64,000 bases of DNA from Mycobacteroides chelonae (GTDB lineage: Bacteria; Actinomycetota; Actinomycetes; Mycobacteriales; Mycobacteriaceae), in the NCBI GenBank assembly GCA_014204435.1, contig JACHLF010000001.1, positions 372,001-436,000 of the forward strand, read 5' to 3'. The position numbers and the translations under genes were made by a program. The notes under the pieces are model-generated. The model was given only the letters and a program-made list of their open reading frames with translations. It was not told where the DNA came from and did no database searches. Position 1 is the stretch's first letter; the number at the start of each line of letters is the position of its first letter. This document shows positions 36,765 to 46,659 of this stretch, piece after piece.

Positions 36765-37304
36765 ATGTCGCGTATTGGTAAGCAGCCAGTGCTGGTTCCC
36801 TCCGGAGTGGACGTCAACATCGACGGCCAGAACATCTCCGTCAAGGGTTCCAAGGGCACTCTCGAACTAACAGTGAGCGAGCCGATCTCGGTGTCGCGCA
36901 ATGACGATGGCGCCATCGTGGTGACTCGCCCGGACGACGAGCGGCGCAACCGCTCGCTGCACGGACTCTCTCGCACCCTGATCGCCAACCTGGTGACCGG
37001 CGTGACGCAGGGGTACACCACCAAGATGGAGATTTTCGGCGTGGGTTACCGCGTTGTCGCCAAGGGATCCAACCTGGAGTTCGCGCTCGGTTATAGCCAC
37101 CCGGTGCTGATCGAGGCACCCGAGGGCATCACGTTCGCGGTCGAGACCCCCACCAAGTTCTCGGTCAGCGGAATCGACAAGCAGAAGGTTGGCCAGATCT
37201 CGGCCAACATCCGCCGCCTGCGTCGTCCCGACCCGTACAAGGGCAAGGGCATTCGCTACGAGGGTGAGCAGATCCGCCGCAAGGTCGGAAAGACAGGTAA
37301 GTGA
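36765..37304 (+). CDS. rplF: 50S ribosomal protein L6
   Basis: A 179-residue L6 near the sarcin-ricin loop. [17 protein letters not shown] at the start and the signature [25 protein letters not shown] at the end are diagnostic. GGGACAGGAAG precedes the ATG. The TGA overlaps a GTG that could start rplR. Confidence 0.98.
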   Translation: MSRIGKQPVLVPSGVDVNIDGQNISVKGSKGTLELTVSEPISVSRNDDGAIVVTRPDDERRNRSLHGLSRTLIANLVTGVTQGYTTKMEIFGVGYRVVAKGSNLEFALGYSHPVLIEAPEGITFAVETPTKFSVSGIDKQKVGQISANIRRLRRPDPYKGKGIRYEGEQIRRKVGKTGK

Positions 37305-37306
37305 CC

Positions 37307-37714
37307 ATGGCTCAAACAAAGACAGAAGCGAAGCAGCACGAGCCCGTCGGCAAGAGTGTCTCGCAGGTGCGCCGCACCTCGCGTCTGCGCCGCCACGCGC
37401 GTCTGCGCAAGAAGGTGTCTGGCACCGACGCACGGCCGCGTCTGGTCGTCAACCGTTCGGCTCGCCACATCCACGTGCAGTTGGTCAACGATCTCACCGG
37501 CACCACCCTGGCGGCGGCCTCGTCCATCGAGCCCGACGTGCAGGCAGTGGACGGCGACAAGAAGGCACGCAGTGCCCGGGTCGGTCAGTTGATCGCCGAG
37601 CGTGCGAAGGCTGCCGGCGTGGACACCGTGGTGTTCGACCGTGGTGGCTACACCTACGGTGGCCGCATCGCCGCACTTGCCGACGCCGCCCGCGAGAACG
37701 GGTTGGTGTTCTGA
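37307..37714 (+). CDS. rplR: 50S ribosomal protein L18
   Basis: A 135-residue L18 that binds 5S rRNA with L5. [37 protein letters not shown] and the C-terminal [24 protein letters not shown] are diagnostic. The ATG at 37307 is chosen; an in-frame GTG at 37301 overlapping the rplF stop would add two residues. Confidence 0.97.
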   Translation: MAQTKTEAKQHEPVGKSVSQVRRTSRLRRHARLRKKVSGTDARPRLVVNRSARHIHVQLVNDLTGTTLAAASSIEPDVQAVDGDKKARSARVGQLIAERAKAAGVDTVVFDRGGYTYGGRIAALADAARENGLVF

Positions 37715-37742
37715 TGTTCGTGACTTTCAACGGAAGGAATGC

Positions 37743-38417
37743 ATGATGGCGCAGCGCAATTCGGGCGCTCCCGGTGCAGCAGGCGGCGCCAGCGACAGCC
37801 GCGATGGTCGCGAGGGCGGCCGTGGGCGTCGTGACAACCGCGACGACCGTCGTGGTGGGCGTGACAACGCCGAGAAGAGTAACTACCTGGAGCGCGTGGT
37901 CACCATCAACCGCGTCTCCAAGGTCGTCAAGGGTGGTCGCCGGTTCAGCTTCACCGCGCTGGTGATCGTCGGCGACGGCAACGGACTGGTGGGCGTCGGC
38001 TACGGCAAGGCCAAGGAAGTTCCGGCCGCCATCGCCAAGGGTGTGGACGAGGCTCGCAAGAACTTCTTCCGTGTTCCGCTCATCGGCGGCACCATCGTTC
38101 ACCCGGTTCAGGGCGAGGATTCCGCCGGTGTCGTCATGCTGCGTCCGGCCTCGGCCGGTACCGGTGTGATCGCCGGTGGCGCTGCTCGCGCCGTGCTGGA
38201 ATGCGCTGGTGTGCACGACATCCTGGCCAAGTCGCTGGGTAGCGACAACGCCATCAACGTGGTGCATGCGACCGTCGCGGCGCTCAAGCAGCTGCAGCGC
38301 CCCGAAGAGGTGGCGGCCCGGCGTGGTCTGCCGATCGAGGACGTGGCACCGGCCGGCATGCTCCGGGCCCGCGCCGAGTTCGCAGCTGCGGCAGCACAGG
38401 GAGGCAGTCATGGCTGA
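37743..38417 (+). CDS. rpsE: 30S ribosomal protein S5
   Basis: A 224-residue S5. The first 45 residues are a basic, Arg/Asp/Gly-rich extension typical of mycobacteria. The S5 core follows: [48 protein letters not shown] and [43 protein letters not shown] lies before the ATG at 37743; the second ATG at 37746 is equivalent. The end overlaps rpmD by eight bases. Confidence 0.97.
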   Translation: MMAQRNSGAPGAAGGASDSRDGREGGRGRRDNRDDRRGGRDNAEKSNYLERVVTINRVSKVVKGGRRFSFTALVIVGDGNGLVGVGYGKAKEVPAAIAKGVDEARKNFFRVPLIGGTIVHPVQGEDSAGVVMLRPASAGTGVIAGGAARAVLECAGVHDILAKSLGSDNAINVVHATVAALKQLQRPEEVAARRGLPIEDVAPAGMLRARAEFAAAAAQGGSHG

Positions 38418-38592
38418 TCTGTTGATCACCCAGGTGCGCAGCACCATCGGAGCCCGGTGGAAGCAGCGCGAAAGTTTGAAGACACTGGGTCTGCGCAAGA
38501 TTCGTCAAACCGTTGTCCGTGAGGACAATGCGCAGACCCGCGGCCTGCTCCAGGTGGTTCGCCACCTGGTCACCGTCGAGGACGTGAAGTAA
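38410..38592 (+). CDS. rpmD: 50S ribosomal protein L30
   Basis: A 60-residue L30: [14 protein letters not shown] and [35 protein letters not shown] are the full family pattern. It starts eight bases inside the end of rpsE, with GGGAGGCAGTC upstream as ribosome binding site, and its TAA overlaps the rplO ATG (TAATG). Confidence 0.97.
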   Translation: MADLLITQVRSTIGARWKQRESLKTLGLRKIRQTVVREDNAQTRGLLQVVRHLVTVEDVK

Positions 38593-39032
38593 TGACCATC
38601 AAATTGCATCATCTGCGCCCGGCCCCGGGTTCCAAGACCGAGCGCACTCGCGTCGGTCGCGGTGAAGGGTCCAAGGGTAAGACCGCGGGTCGCGGTACCA
38701 AGGGCACCAAGGCACGCAAGAACGTGCCGGTGACTTTCGAAGGTGGGCAGATGCCCATCCACATGCGGCTCCCGAAGCTCAAAGGCTTCAAGAACCGCTT
38801 CCGCACCGAGTACCAGGTGGTGAACGTGGCCGACATCGAGCGGCTGTTCCCCGAGGGTGGCGACGTCACCATCGAGGCCCTGGTTGCCAAGGGTGCGGTG
38901 CGCAAGAACGAGCTGGTGAAGGTGCTCGGCAACGGAGACCTCAAGGTCAAGGTGTCGGTGACTGCCAACAAGTTCAGCGACGCGGCCCGCGAGAAGATCA
39001 CCGCCGCAGGCGGATCGGTCAACGAGGCCTAG
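38592..39032 (+). CDS. rplO: 50S ribosomal protein L15
   Basis: A 146-residue L15. [36 protein letters not shown] is the basic N-terminal tail that threads into 23S r[23 protein letters not shown] follows. One-base overlap with rpmD. Last gene of the spc operon; a UUCG hairpin terminator comes 13 bases later. secY is not next here but 9 kb downstream. Confidence 0.98.
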   Translation: MTIKLHHLRPAPGSKTERTRVGRGEGSKGKTAGRGTKGTKARKNVPVTFEGGQMPIHMRLPKLKGFKNRFRTEYQVVNVADIERLFPEGGDVTIEALVAKGAVRKNELVKVLGNGDLKVKVSVTANKFSDAAREKITAAGGSVNEA

Positions 39033-39045
39033 TAACCGCTTTCCG

Positions 39046-39079
39046 GAAAGGGCGCCCATCTTCGGATGGGCGCCCTTTC
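39046..39079 (+). terminator. Terminator of the spc operon (TTCG tetraloop)
   Basis: GAAAGGGCGCCCATC (39046-39060), loop TTCG, and GATGGGCGCCCTTTC (39065-39079) form a perfect 15-bp stem closed by a UUCG tetraloop, followed by TGTTTC. Very likely a strong intrinsic terminator. Confidence 0.9.
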
Positions 39080-39086
39080 TGTTTCA

Positions 39087-39146
39087 CCGAGTGCATACCA
39101 GGTGCAGGGCTATCGCCGGAATCGCCTGCGTGCAGTGTGCACTCGG
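39087..39146. repeat. Dispersed palindromic repeat, copy B
   Basis: Left arm starts CCGAGTGCATACC (39087 onward) and shares 13 identical bases with copy A; the right arm (39125-39146) is its inverted partner, matching at about 16 of 22 positions. It lies just after the spc terminator, the same placement as copy A after the S10 terminator. Confidence 0.68.
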
Positions 39147-39159
39147 CGAAACACAGGGC

Positions 39160-39947
39160 TCACGTCTGCGGGCGTGTGCCCAGCACATCCCGAAACAGAG
39201 CCTGACGCAACGCGAGTTCGCGGGGATCGCTGAACAGGTGAAAGCCCAATCGGTTCATCACGTAGGTGAATCCGACACCGGTGTCAGGGTCGGCAAAGCC
39301 GAACGATCCGCCGAGGCCAGGTGTTCCGAATACCTTCCCGGACGACCCGAGGACGCAGTCGCGGAACGGTTTGCAGTACCCCAGTGAGAACACCGAGTCG
39401 ACATGCAGCACCTTGTCTCGGATGCCTCCGGTCGGAGGGGCGGCGGGCTCCGTCATCGTTTCGAGGGTCGCCGGTGTGAGCCCGAGTTCGGCCCCACCGG
39501 TTGCCGCGCAACCGTATGCGCGAGCAACCGCGCGTGCCGAGCCGATCCCATTGGCGGCGGGCATCTCGACAGATGAGCTCGGATTCGTACTAGCCCAGGG
39601 TGAGCGCGTGGTAGCCGTGTCGGGTGCCCGGTGTCCACGCCGGCTTCTGGGCGGCGAGCACCGCGGAGACCTTGGGCGGGTCGTTCAGGTCTGCCAGCTT
39701 CAGCGGTGCGTCGAGCGCGGGTAATCCGGCCCGGTGCGACAGCAGCTGCCGCACCATGACCTCGGCCTTGCCGGCCTGCGTGAACTCCGGCCAGCAGATC
39801 GCGTGATGTGGCAACGGAAATGGCAAGGGATGCAACACCTTTAGTCGTGGAAAACATGTTTACTATGGTGTCTTCGTGCCACGGGTTTTTGGTGAGTCCG
39901 ATACGGTAGCCGCCCCACAGGTCGACTACCGTATCCCTCATCGACAT
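39160..39947 (-). pseudogene. Decayed serine hydrolase (beta-lactamase/EstB-like family)
   Basis: Pieces of a class-C beta-lactamase-fold esterase lie in successive frames. VVDLWGGYRIGLTK and FSTTKGVASLAISVA (about 39810-39930) carry the SxxK catalytic motif. Then, in another frame, MVRQLLSHRAGLPALDAP to HGYHALTLG (39590-39838). There the Trp codon expected in LGWYESELI is TAG, at about 39590. After YESELI an internal piece is missing, and the C-terminal third (MPAANGIGSARAVARAYG to the stop at 39160) resumes. At least one frameshift, a nonsense change and a deletion show it is dead. The intact protein would be about 400 residues. Confidence 0.85.
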
Positions 39948-40051
39948 CGCCGCCGATCAGAGTAGGTGACACCGGCATCTTGAGCGTCATCCGATAGTCA
40001 TACCATCGGGCGCGCAGGGCGGACGGCGATTCAGCTCCACGGTGCGCCCGG

Positions 40052-40855
40052 CTAGCGCTTCCGGTAGATCTCGGCCACCCACGACTGCCGGCAGAATCGG
40101 TCCTGTGCCGTCGGCGGATCAATACCGGCGTCCGTCAACGCCTGATTCCTCGCCGCGGCGCGTCCCGGGGGATCATCGTCGAAATTGAAGGAGCACAACG
40201 TGTTGTCGTTGGTGTACCAGGCGCGCGCGGGATCGGGTGGATCCGGCCAGTCGGCGGCCTGTACGAAAAGCGAGCCGACGTCTTGCACCTTGTCATTGAC
40301 GAACCGGTAGAGAGAGACCCGCCCTGATCCGGCGCCGGTACCGGCGTAGAACGCGGTGAACCCCTCATCTGTGATCCGGAAATCGGGGTAGCCGAACACC
40401 TGTCCCGCTCGGGAGAACTTGCCCGAATCCTTGTTTACCCGCCACACGTCCAGGGCGTCGCCGTCAGAGCCGACATTGTCGACCACCACCAGCTCGTCGC
40501 GGCCGTCCCTATCGAGGTCGGCAAGGAGGGGCGGGGTACGTTCCGGCTTGTCGACCGGGACGGTAAAGGTTTGGCTCAGAGTCCCATTGGGCTCGTACAC
40601 CTTGATCGTGAGCGGCGGAGTGCCCAGCACCTCGAACGTCAGCTTCGCGGAATCCCTGGATCGCAGGACGCAGTCCAGCGCCGGATCCGGGTCCGGTTCG
40701 ATCGCCCGGGGTGTGATCGACGAACATGCGGGCAGCGAGTCGAGGCGACTGGGCGCAGAGCTTGTCGGCGTTGCCGCGCGATGGATACCGGCGTGCGTGC
40801 ATGCGGTCAGGGAGATCCCCGCGATGAAAAGTACCGTGGCACGCCATTTTCTCAT
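40052..40855 (-). CDS. Lipoprotein with FG-GAP/VCBS-like domain
   Basis: A 267-residue protein with a lipoprotein signal (MRKWRATVLFIAGISLTACT; lipobox LTAC). The mature part has PACSSITPRAIEPDPDPALDCVLRS, FEVLGTPPLTIKVYEPNG, the repeat LADLDRDGRDELVVVDN, and a C-terminal NDNTLCSFNFDDDPPGRAAARNQAL. The same series of blocks occurs in the C-terminal half of the upstream gene product, so the two arose by duplication. Seven bases separate the genes, which form an operon. Function unknown; it is probably exposed on the outer face of the cytoplasmic membrane. Confidence 0.82.
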   Translation of the reverse strand: MRKWRATVLFIAGISLTACTHAGIHRAATPTSSAPSRLDSLPACSSITPRAIEPDPDPALDCVLRSRDSAKLTFEVLGTPPLTIKVYEPNGTLSQTFTVPVDKPERTPPLLADLDRDGRDELVVVDNVGSDGDALDVWRVNKDSGKFSRAGQVFGYPDFRITDEGFTAFYAGTGAGSGRVSLYRFVNDKVQDVGSLFVQAADWPDPPDPARAWYTNDNTLCSFNFDDDPPGRAAARNQALTDAGIDPPTAQDRFCRQSWVAEIYRKR

Positions 40856-40862
40856 GAAGACC

Positions 40863-42443
40863 TCACCGTGCACCCTGCCTATACAGCGTCGGGACCCACG
40901 GCTGCAGACAGAAATGCTCCTCGGCGGTGGCTGGGTGGACGCCCGCTGCGCGTAGGGCGTCCATGCGCGCTCCCAGCGCGCCCGGTGGGTCATCGGACAG
41001 GTTCATCGCGCATTTGACGTTGGCGTTGAGGCGCCACTTCGGGTCGTCGAGTGGCTTGTTGTCGACCCGTCTTTCGGTGTCCAGCAGTGCCAGCACCGAC
41101 AGCTTGTTGTCCACGAACCGGAACACCGCCGCCACTCCGGCGTCGGCACCGTTGCGCGAGAACAGCCCGATGAAGCGATCGGAGGTCATCCAGAACCGAG
41201 GGACGCCGAAAATCGTTCCGGTCATATCGAATTGATCCGAGTGGGGCCGCGAGCGCCACACATCCATGAGGTCTCCGGCCGGGTCACCCGTCGCCCTGAC
41301 CACCAGGAGCTCCTCGCGCTTATCCTGATCCAGGTCCTGCAGGAAGGGCGCGCGCTGCTGGAAAATCGGATCGGGTACGCGAATCGATTGCAACTGTGCG
41401 CCACTGCGGTTGAACACGCGAATGGTGCCCGCCGGGGTGCCCAACACCTCGAAGATCACACCGCTGCCATCCGACGGGCGAATTGTGCAGTCCAGCGCCG
41501 GATCCGGTTGCGGGTTTCCGGGTTGGGTCGCGATGGTGTCGCAGGTGGGCAGGCCAGCCAATCGCCCGGCGTTCTGTTCCGGGGGTGGCGGAGCATGTGT
41601 GGCATTGGCGATGGTGGTGGCCATCAACTGGTCCAGCAGTCCGGCGTCCACCGGATCGGTGCCCTCCACTTCGAAGACGACCGAGCGCACCCTGGCCAAC
41701 ACGACGCGCTGTGCGCGCACCCCCGACGACTGCTTGTCGGCGGAGGTGTCGTCGAGATCGGTGCTGGCGCTGGTGTAAACGTAGGTCGGTACTCCGTCCA
41801 CCATCGGGCCAGGGGCGAAGGTTTCGGTGACATGCCGATTGCGTACCTCTGGCTTCGCGAATGTCGGGAACGCCCTGTCGTACTGGCCGCATTTCTTGAT
41901 CCAGTCGGTGGTCAGCGCGAACACGTCGGTGTTCTCGCGCTCACGATTCACCGTGACGACGATGCGGCCACCGGCAGGATCCACCTCGTGAAGCGTTGAG
42001 GCTGCGTAGTACAGGTTCCAGTCCGAGCCATCGGGTGCCCGCGAAAAGGACTTACCGAAGGGCGTGTGCAGGCATTCGGGAGGTCGAGTTTCACCGTCGG
42101 TCTGACCGTGCATGCCCAGCCCGGAGCCGTCGTCGGAGGCGATGTCGGGTGCGCGCGTCTGCCCTTGTGAGGCGAAGTCGGCAGCCGTGGGCAGCAGACC
42201 GGCGAGCTCGGCGTTGTTGCGACCGCCCAGATCCGTGTGGTTGGGGTGGAACTTGCCTCGATACTCCGGGAACAGTCCGGGATAACTGCGGGTGGGTGCT
42301 GCCGCCGTCGACGACGTGGATTGTGACGGTGTCAGCTCACGCGATCCGGACGTATCGATACATCCGGGTACCGAGGTCATCGCCAGTAACGCAGCGACCT
42401 GAGCCATGGCTTTCCGGACCGTCGTCGTCTGTACACGTGTCAT
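40863..42443 (-). CDS. Two-domain lipoprotein with sensor-like and FG-GAP/VCBS-like domains
   Basis: A 526-residue predicted lipoprotein: MTRVQTTTVRKAMAQVAALL then MTSVPGCIDTSG with lipobox VPGC. GGAGGGG lies six bases before the ATG at 42443, which rules out the longer open frame. The first half (NAELAGLLPTAADFAS, WNLYYAASTLHEVDPAGG, DWIKKCGQY) looks like the extracellular sensor domain seen in PknH-type and related mycobacterial lipoproteins. The second half repeats the layout of the 40052 protein: PTCDTIATQPGNPQPDPALDCTIRP, FEVLGTPAGTIRVFN, LQDLDQDKREELLVVRA, MNLSDDPPGALGARMDAL. Ligand and function unknown. Confidence 0.8.
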   Translation of the reverse strand: MTRVQTTTVRKAMAQVAALLAMTSVPGCIDTSGSRELTPSQSTSSTAAAPTRSYPGLFPEYRGKFHPNHTDLGGRNNAELAGLLPTAADFASQGQTRAPDIASDDGSGLGMHGQTDGETRPPECLHTPFGKSFSRAPDGSDWNLYYAASTLHEVDPAGGRIVVTVNRERENTDVFALTTDWIKKCGQYDRAFPTFAKPEVRNRHVTETFAPGPMVDGVPTYVYTSASTDLDDTSADKQSSGVRAQRVVLARVRSVVFEVEGTDPVDAGLLDQLMATTIANATHAPPPPEQNAGRLAGLPTCDTIATQPGNPQPDPALDCTIRPSDGSGVIFEVLGTPAGTIRVFNRSGAQLQSIRVPDPIFQQRAPFLQDLDQDKREELLVVRATGDPAGDLMDVWRSRPHSDQFDMTGTIFGVPRFWMTSDRFIGLFSRNGADAGVAAVFRFVDNKLSVLALLDTERRVDNKPLDDPKWRLNANVKCAMNLSDDPPGALGARMDALRAAGVHPATAEEHFCLQPWVPTLYRQGAR

Positions 42444-42548
42444 CGTTGCCCCTCCACCAGCGAATGGTTCCGACCCTACGCGCCCACTGGTACGGCAGCA
42501 CGGATTTATGGCCGGGAGGATTGCCGCATTCGTCGGTACGCTCAAGAC

Positions 42549-44297
42549 ATGTTCGCTTTCACCGCGCCCACGGATGTTCACGACCTGCTGGCCAAGGTCG
42601 ACACCGCACGTCACCGGGGCGTACCGCGGGACTGCATCCTGGAGCTCGACCTGCTCGAGGTTCCCCCGGAAACCGTCAGCTTCGATCCGCTGGGCCTGGT
42701 GTTCTCGGGGGCCAGCCGACCGCTGTCGCTGCGGCATACCATCGCCGCCATCCATCGCGCGATCGACGATCCACGGGTGGCCGGCCTCATCGCCCGTGTG
42801 CAGATACCGCCCGCCCCGGCCGGAGCTGTGCAAGAGCTGCGGGCCGCTATCGCGGCATTCACCGCGGTGAAACCGAGCGTGGCGTGGGCCGAGACCTACC
42901 CGGGCACGCTTTCCTACTACCTGGCATCGGCCTTCGGTGAGGTCTGGATGCAGCCCTCCGGCACGGTGGGGCTGATCGGCTTCGCGGCCAGCGGAACCTT
43001 CCTACGTGGCGCTCTCGACAAGGCCGGGGTGGAGGCACAGTTTCTGACTCGCGGCCAATACAAGTCGGCGGCAAACCTTTTCACCGAGAACGGCTACACC
43101 GAGGCGCAGCGGGAAGCGGACGGCCGTCTGCTGGAGAGCTTGTCCGAACAGGTGCGTGACGCCGTCGTGGCATCGCGAAAGCTCGACCCCGATGAGGTGG
43201 ACGCGCTGGCGGACCGGGCGCCGTTGCGTCGCACCGACGCGGTGGCTGGGGGATTGGTGGACCGCATCGGCTACCGCGACGAGGCATATGCGCGGATCGG
43301 CGAACTGACGGGTGTGCGGAACGGAAACGAACTGCCGCTGCTGTATCTGGCGCGCTACGCACGGGCCACCCGGCCGCAGGCGCCCAGCCTGCCTGCCCTG
43401 CCCGGACGTTCGTCGCGGCCGACCATCGGCGTGGTCACCCTGGCCGGACCTATCGTGAGCGGACGCAGCGGTCCCCGGCTCTTCCCGCCGGGCCCCGCCA
43501 GCGGCGGTGACGTGATCGCCCAGGCGCTGCGCGATGCCGTCGCCGACGACTCGGTGGCCGCCATCGTGTTGCGCGTGGACAGCCCCGGCGGATCGGTCAA
43601 CGGTTCGGAAACCATTTGGCGGGAAGTGGTTCGGGCGCGCGAGGCGGGTAAGCCGGTGGTGGTGTCCATGGGTGCGGTCGCAGGGTCGGGTGGTTACTAC
43701 GTGGCCATGGCTGCCGATACGATCATCGCCAACCCGGGAACCATCACCGGGTCGATCGGCGTGATCACCGGAAAGTTCATCACCCGCGGACTCAAGGAAA
43801 AGCTCGGTGTCGCGTCGGATACCTTGCGCACCAACGCCAACGCCGACGCATGGTCGAGTAACGAACCGTTCACCGACGAGCAGCGCGATCTCGTTGAGGC
43901 CGAGATCGACATGCATTACGACGATTTTGTGCAGCGGGTCGCCGAAGGGCGGAACCTTAGCGTGGACGCGGTGAAAGCTGTTGCCCAGGGCAGGATCTGG
44001 TCGGGCAGGGACGCGTTGGAGCACGGACTTGTCGATGAGCTCGGCGGGTTCCGCGATGCCGTGACCAAGGCCAAGAAGCTCGCGGACATCGATGCCGACG
44101 ACGTGCGAGTCGTCAACTTCCCGAGCTCGCCGCTGGCTTCGATGCTGCGACAGCGGGCATCGTCGCAACCCGCCGCCGCAGCCGTCACCGATGCGGTGCT
44201 GGGACGGTTCGCGCAGTTGGCGCTGGAGACGGTGCAGCGCGCGCAGCGGTCGATCGGCAGCGCGCAGGCGTTGATGTCGGGCGACTACCGCTTTTAG
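42549..44297 (+). CDS. sppA: Signal peptide peptidase SppA (protease IV, long form)
   Basis: A 582-residue serine protease made of two tandem S49 domains. The general-base Lys172 is in FLTRGQYKSAAN of the first domain, and the nucleophile Ser380 is in SMGAVAGSGGYYVA of the second, the arrangement of the long E. coli-type enzyme. Known role: cleaves signal peptides left in the membrane after secretion. There is no obvious N-terminal membrane anchor. In M. tuberculosis sppA directly follows rplO; here the two are 3.5 kb apart with a pseudogene and two lipoproteins between. Confidence 0.93.
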   Translation: MFAFTAPTDVHDLLAKVDTARHRGVPRDCILELDLLEVPPETVSFDPLGLVFSGASRPLSLRHTIAAIHRAIDDPRVAGLIARVQIPPAPAGAVQELRAAIAAFTAVKPSVAWAETYPGTLSYYLASAFGEVWMQPSGTVGLIGFAASGTFLRGALDKAGVEAQFLTRGQYKSAANLFTENGYTEAQREADGRLLESLSEQVRDAVVASRKLDPDEVDALADRAPLRRTDAVAGGLVDRIGYRDEAYARIGELTGVRNGNELPLLYLARYARATRPQAPSLPALPGRSSRPTIGVVTLAGPIVSGRSGPRLFPPGPASGGDVIAQALRDAVADDSVAAIVLRVDSPGGSVNGSETIWREVVRAREAGKPVVVSMGAVAGSGGYYVAMAADTIIANPGTITGSIGVITGKFITRGLKEKLGVASDTLRTNANADAWSSNEPFTDEQRDLVEAEIDMHYDDFVQRVAEGRNLSVDAVKAVAQGRIWSGRDALEHGLVDELGGFRDAVTKAKKLADIDADDVRVVNFPSSPLASMLRQRASSQPAAAAVTDAVLGRFAQLALETVQRAQRSIGSAQALMSGDYRF

Positions 44298-44382
44298 TCG
44301 CGCCGCACCAGCATATTTCGCCGGGATCAGCGCTGACACCGACTAACGTGTCGGGTGCGGTTGTCGGCGGAAGGGGCGTGGC

Positions 44383-45522
44383 ATGAACACCGATCTGACC
44401 GTATTTCAACGGCGCGTGCTGGCGTTCCTCACTGCGGTGGGCATCGCGTTCGGCGTGTACTTCCTGCGCGGCTACTTCCTCCTGATTGTGGTCGCCGCGG
44501 TGGCTGCGTATCTGTTCACTCCGCTGTACTCCAGGCTGGGCCGGCGGTTCAGCTCGGGCGTATCGGCCACGTTGACGCTGCTGTGCGCATTGGTTGCGGT
44601 GGTGGTTCCGGTGGGCGCCTTGGTCTACGTCTCGACCATCCAGATCGCACGCATGGTCGACAGTGTCTCGACCTGGGTGGGTGACACCGACATGACCACA
44701 CTTGGGCAGAAGGCGTTCGATGTGGTCAACAGGGTCCTGGCCCAGATCCCGTTCGTGCATGTTCAGTTGACCCCTGACACGTTGCGGCAGTCGATCGCGT
44801 CGTTGACGGAGAACGTGGGGCACGGGCTGTTACAGGTGCTGCAGAGCGCCGTCGGCGGCGTCGCGTCGGCGGTGGCCGCCTGCATTATCTTCCTGTACGT
44901 GTTCATCTCGCTCCTGGTCAAACAGGACACAGTGCTCACCCTGCTGCGGCAGCTCAATCCGCTGGGGGAGGAGATCACTGATCTGTACCTCGACAAGATC
45001 GGCGCGATGGTGCGCGGAACGGTCAAGGGGCAGTTCGTGATTGCGATGGCGCAGGGAGTCGCGGGTGCCGCGTCGATCTACATCGCGGGCTTCCGGCAGG
45101 GTTTCTTCTTCTTCGCGATACTCCTCACCGCCTTGTCGATCATTCCGCTGGGGGGCGGCATCGTGACGATTCCATTCGGCATCGGCATGATCCTCTTCGG
45201 TCATCCCGTCGGTGGCCTCTTTGTCATCGCATGGCACCTCCTGGTGGTCTCCAACATCGACAATGTGCTGCGCCCCTTCCTGGTACCGCGCGGCGCACGT
45301 CTGGACCCCGCATTGATGCTCCTGGCGGTGTTCTCGGGGATCGCCGCGTTCGGATTCTGGGGAATCGTGCTGGGCCCGGTGCTGATGATCGTCATCGTGA
45401 CCACCATCGACGTCTATCTGGCTGTCTACAAAGGGGTTCCGTTTGACAGTGCCGACGCCGACCAACCCGGGACGCCGAGGCGAACCTGGTGGAAGCGAGA
45501 GCGTTCGCGCGCGGCGGGCTAG
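44383..45522 (+). CDS. AI-2E/PerM-family membrane protein
   Basis: A 379-residue membrane protein with about seven to eight hydrophobic helices. It shows the family layout: VLAFLTAVGIAFGVYFLRGYFLLIVVAAVAAYLF at the N-terminus, a soluble central region (SVSTWVGDTDMTTLGQ onward), and a C-terminal LTALSIIPLGGGIVTIPFGIG and DNVLRPFLVPRGARLDPALMLLAVFSGIAAFGFWGIVLGP, which is highly typical. Members export small molecules or ions, and the transported species is usually unknown. The C-terminus is Arg/Lys-rich. It overlaps the convergent methyltransferase gene by four bases at the stop codons. Confidence 0.88.
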   Translation: MNTDLTVFQRRVLAFLTAVGIAFGVYFLRGYFLLIVVAAVAAYLFTPLYSRLGRRFSSGVSATLTLLCALVAVVVPVGALVYVSTIQIARMVDSVSTWVGDTDMTTLGQKAFDVVNRVLAQIPFVHVQLTPDTLRQSIASLTENVGHGLLQVLQSAVGGVASAVAACIIFLYVFISLLVKQDTVLTLLRQLNPLGEEITDLYLDKIGAMVRGTVKGQFVIAMAQGVAGAASIYIAGFRQGFFFFAILLTALSIIPLGGGIVTIPFGIGMILFGHPVGGLFVIAWHLLVVSNIDNVLRPFLVPRGARLDPALMLLAVFSGIAAFGFWGIVLGPVLMIVIVTTIDVYLAVYKGVPFDSADADQPGTPRRTWWKRERSRAAG

Positions 45523-46436
45523 CCCAGGGTGGCGTCGACGTACACGATGTTCGGAAATATGGTGCGCAGCAAGGGGCTCGGCGGCTCCAGATTGAGCCGT
45601 GCGTAGAGCGCGTCATTCTCCTCGGTGGCCACCGTCCAGCCGTGTTCGGCCAGCCAGTCCGCCGCCATTTGGCGCTCTTCGGTGTATACGAGCGATTCCA
45701 TGTCCAAATCGAGTGTGTCGCCCGCGAATTGGCGGGTGAGCTCTCGCGCCTTGGAGAAGTCGGCGGTTTCCAATCCGGGCACCTGCTCGCAGACAAGGCG
45801 GCTGCCGGGTGCGCTCAGCTCGGTGATCGATGCGAACAGGCGGTCCTGTGCCTCCGGCGGTAGATAGATCAGCAGTCCCTCCGCGGACCACACCGTCGGC
45901 TGGCCGGGGTCGAAGCCGACCGCCTTCAACGCGGCGGGCCAGTCGTCGCGTAGATCGATCGCCACGGCGCGCCGCTCGGCGCTGGGGGCGGCCCCCAACT
46001 CGGCGAGAGTGTCGGTCTTGAACGCGATCACGTCCGGTTGGTCGAGCTCGTACACCGTGGTGCCCTCGGGCCACTTGAGGCGGTAGGCGCGGGTGTCGAG
46101 CCCTGACGCGAGGATGACCGCCTGGCGCACACCCGCGGCGGCTGACGATTCGAAAGCGGTGTCGTAATACCAGGTGCGACTTGCCATCCCATTGGCCATG
46201 CCGTCCGCGGTGATGCCCAACTGCGCCAGGCCCGCCATCTGCTCGGGATCGAAATCACCCGTGGCCAGCCGGGTGAAGTACTCGATGCCGACGGCCCGCA
46301 CCAGCGGTTCCGCATAGGGGTCGTTGATCAGGGCATGGGGTACGCGGCTGGCCAGCGCACGCTGCGCGGCCACCATCGTCGCCGTCGCCCCGACGCTTGA
46401 GGCCAGATCCCAGCTGTCGTCATCAGTCCGCGTCAT
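45519..46436 (-). CDS. SAM-dependent methyltransferase (mycobacterial Leu-carboxyl type family)
   Basis: A 305-residue class-I methyltransferase of the large mycobacterial paralogue family (e.g. Rv0725c, Rv0726c). Family landmarks: SSVGATATMVAAQRALASR at the N-terminus, the SAM-binding AVILASGLDTRAYRLKWP, VYELDQPDVIAFK, and WSAEGLLIYLPPEAQDRLF. Substrates are not established for most members. A similar gene lies near sppA in M. tuberculosis, so its place is conserved. Tail-to-tail with the AI-2E family gene. Confidence 0.92.
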   Translation of the reverse strand: MTRTDDDSWDLASSVGATATMVAAQRALASRVPHALINDPYAEPLVRAVGIEYFTRLATGDFDPEQMAGLAQLGITADGMANGMASRTWYYDTAFESSAAAGVRQAVILASGLDTRAYRLKWPEGTTVYELDQPDVIAFKTDTLAELGAAPSAERRAVAIDLRDDWPAALKAVGFDPGQPTVWSAEGLLIYLPPEAQDRLFASITELSAPGSRLVCEQVPGLETADFSKARELTRQFAGDTLDLDMESLVYTEERQMAADWLAEHGWTVATEENDALYARLNLEPPSPLLRTIFPNIVYVDATLG

Positions 46437-46659
46437 CGAGGCTCCTTAGTGGTAGCGGATGGCCAGTGCCCTGACCATAGTGCGTCGCCGTTCACGATTG
46501 CGCACCCCCGATCCCGTGGCCTGCGCAAATGCGGCTGCCGGGAGCCCGGTGGACAGTCAGCCACTGCCAGAACGGGTTTGGGGTGGGTGGTCAGGGTACT
46601 GCGGGTGAACACCCGATGACAGGCCGCGCACCGCGGGCCCACAGTGTTAGCTTGCCCTG

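Noticed and set aside
41232..41999. 255-codon plus-strand frame opposite the two-domain lipoprotein
   Set aside because: Shadow of the minus-strand gene, which has a lipobox, ribosome site and paralogue.
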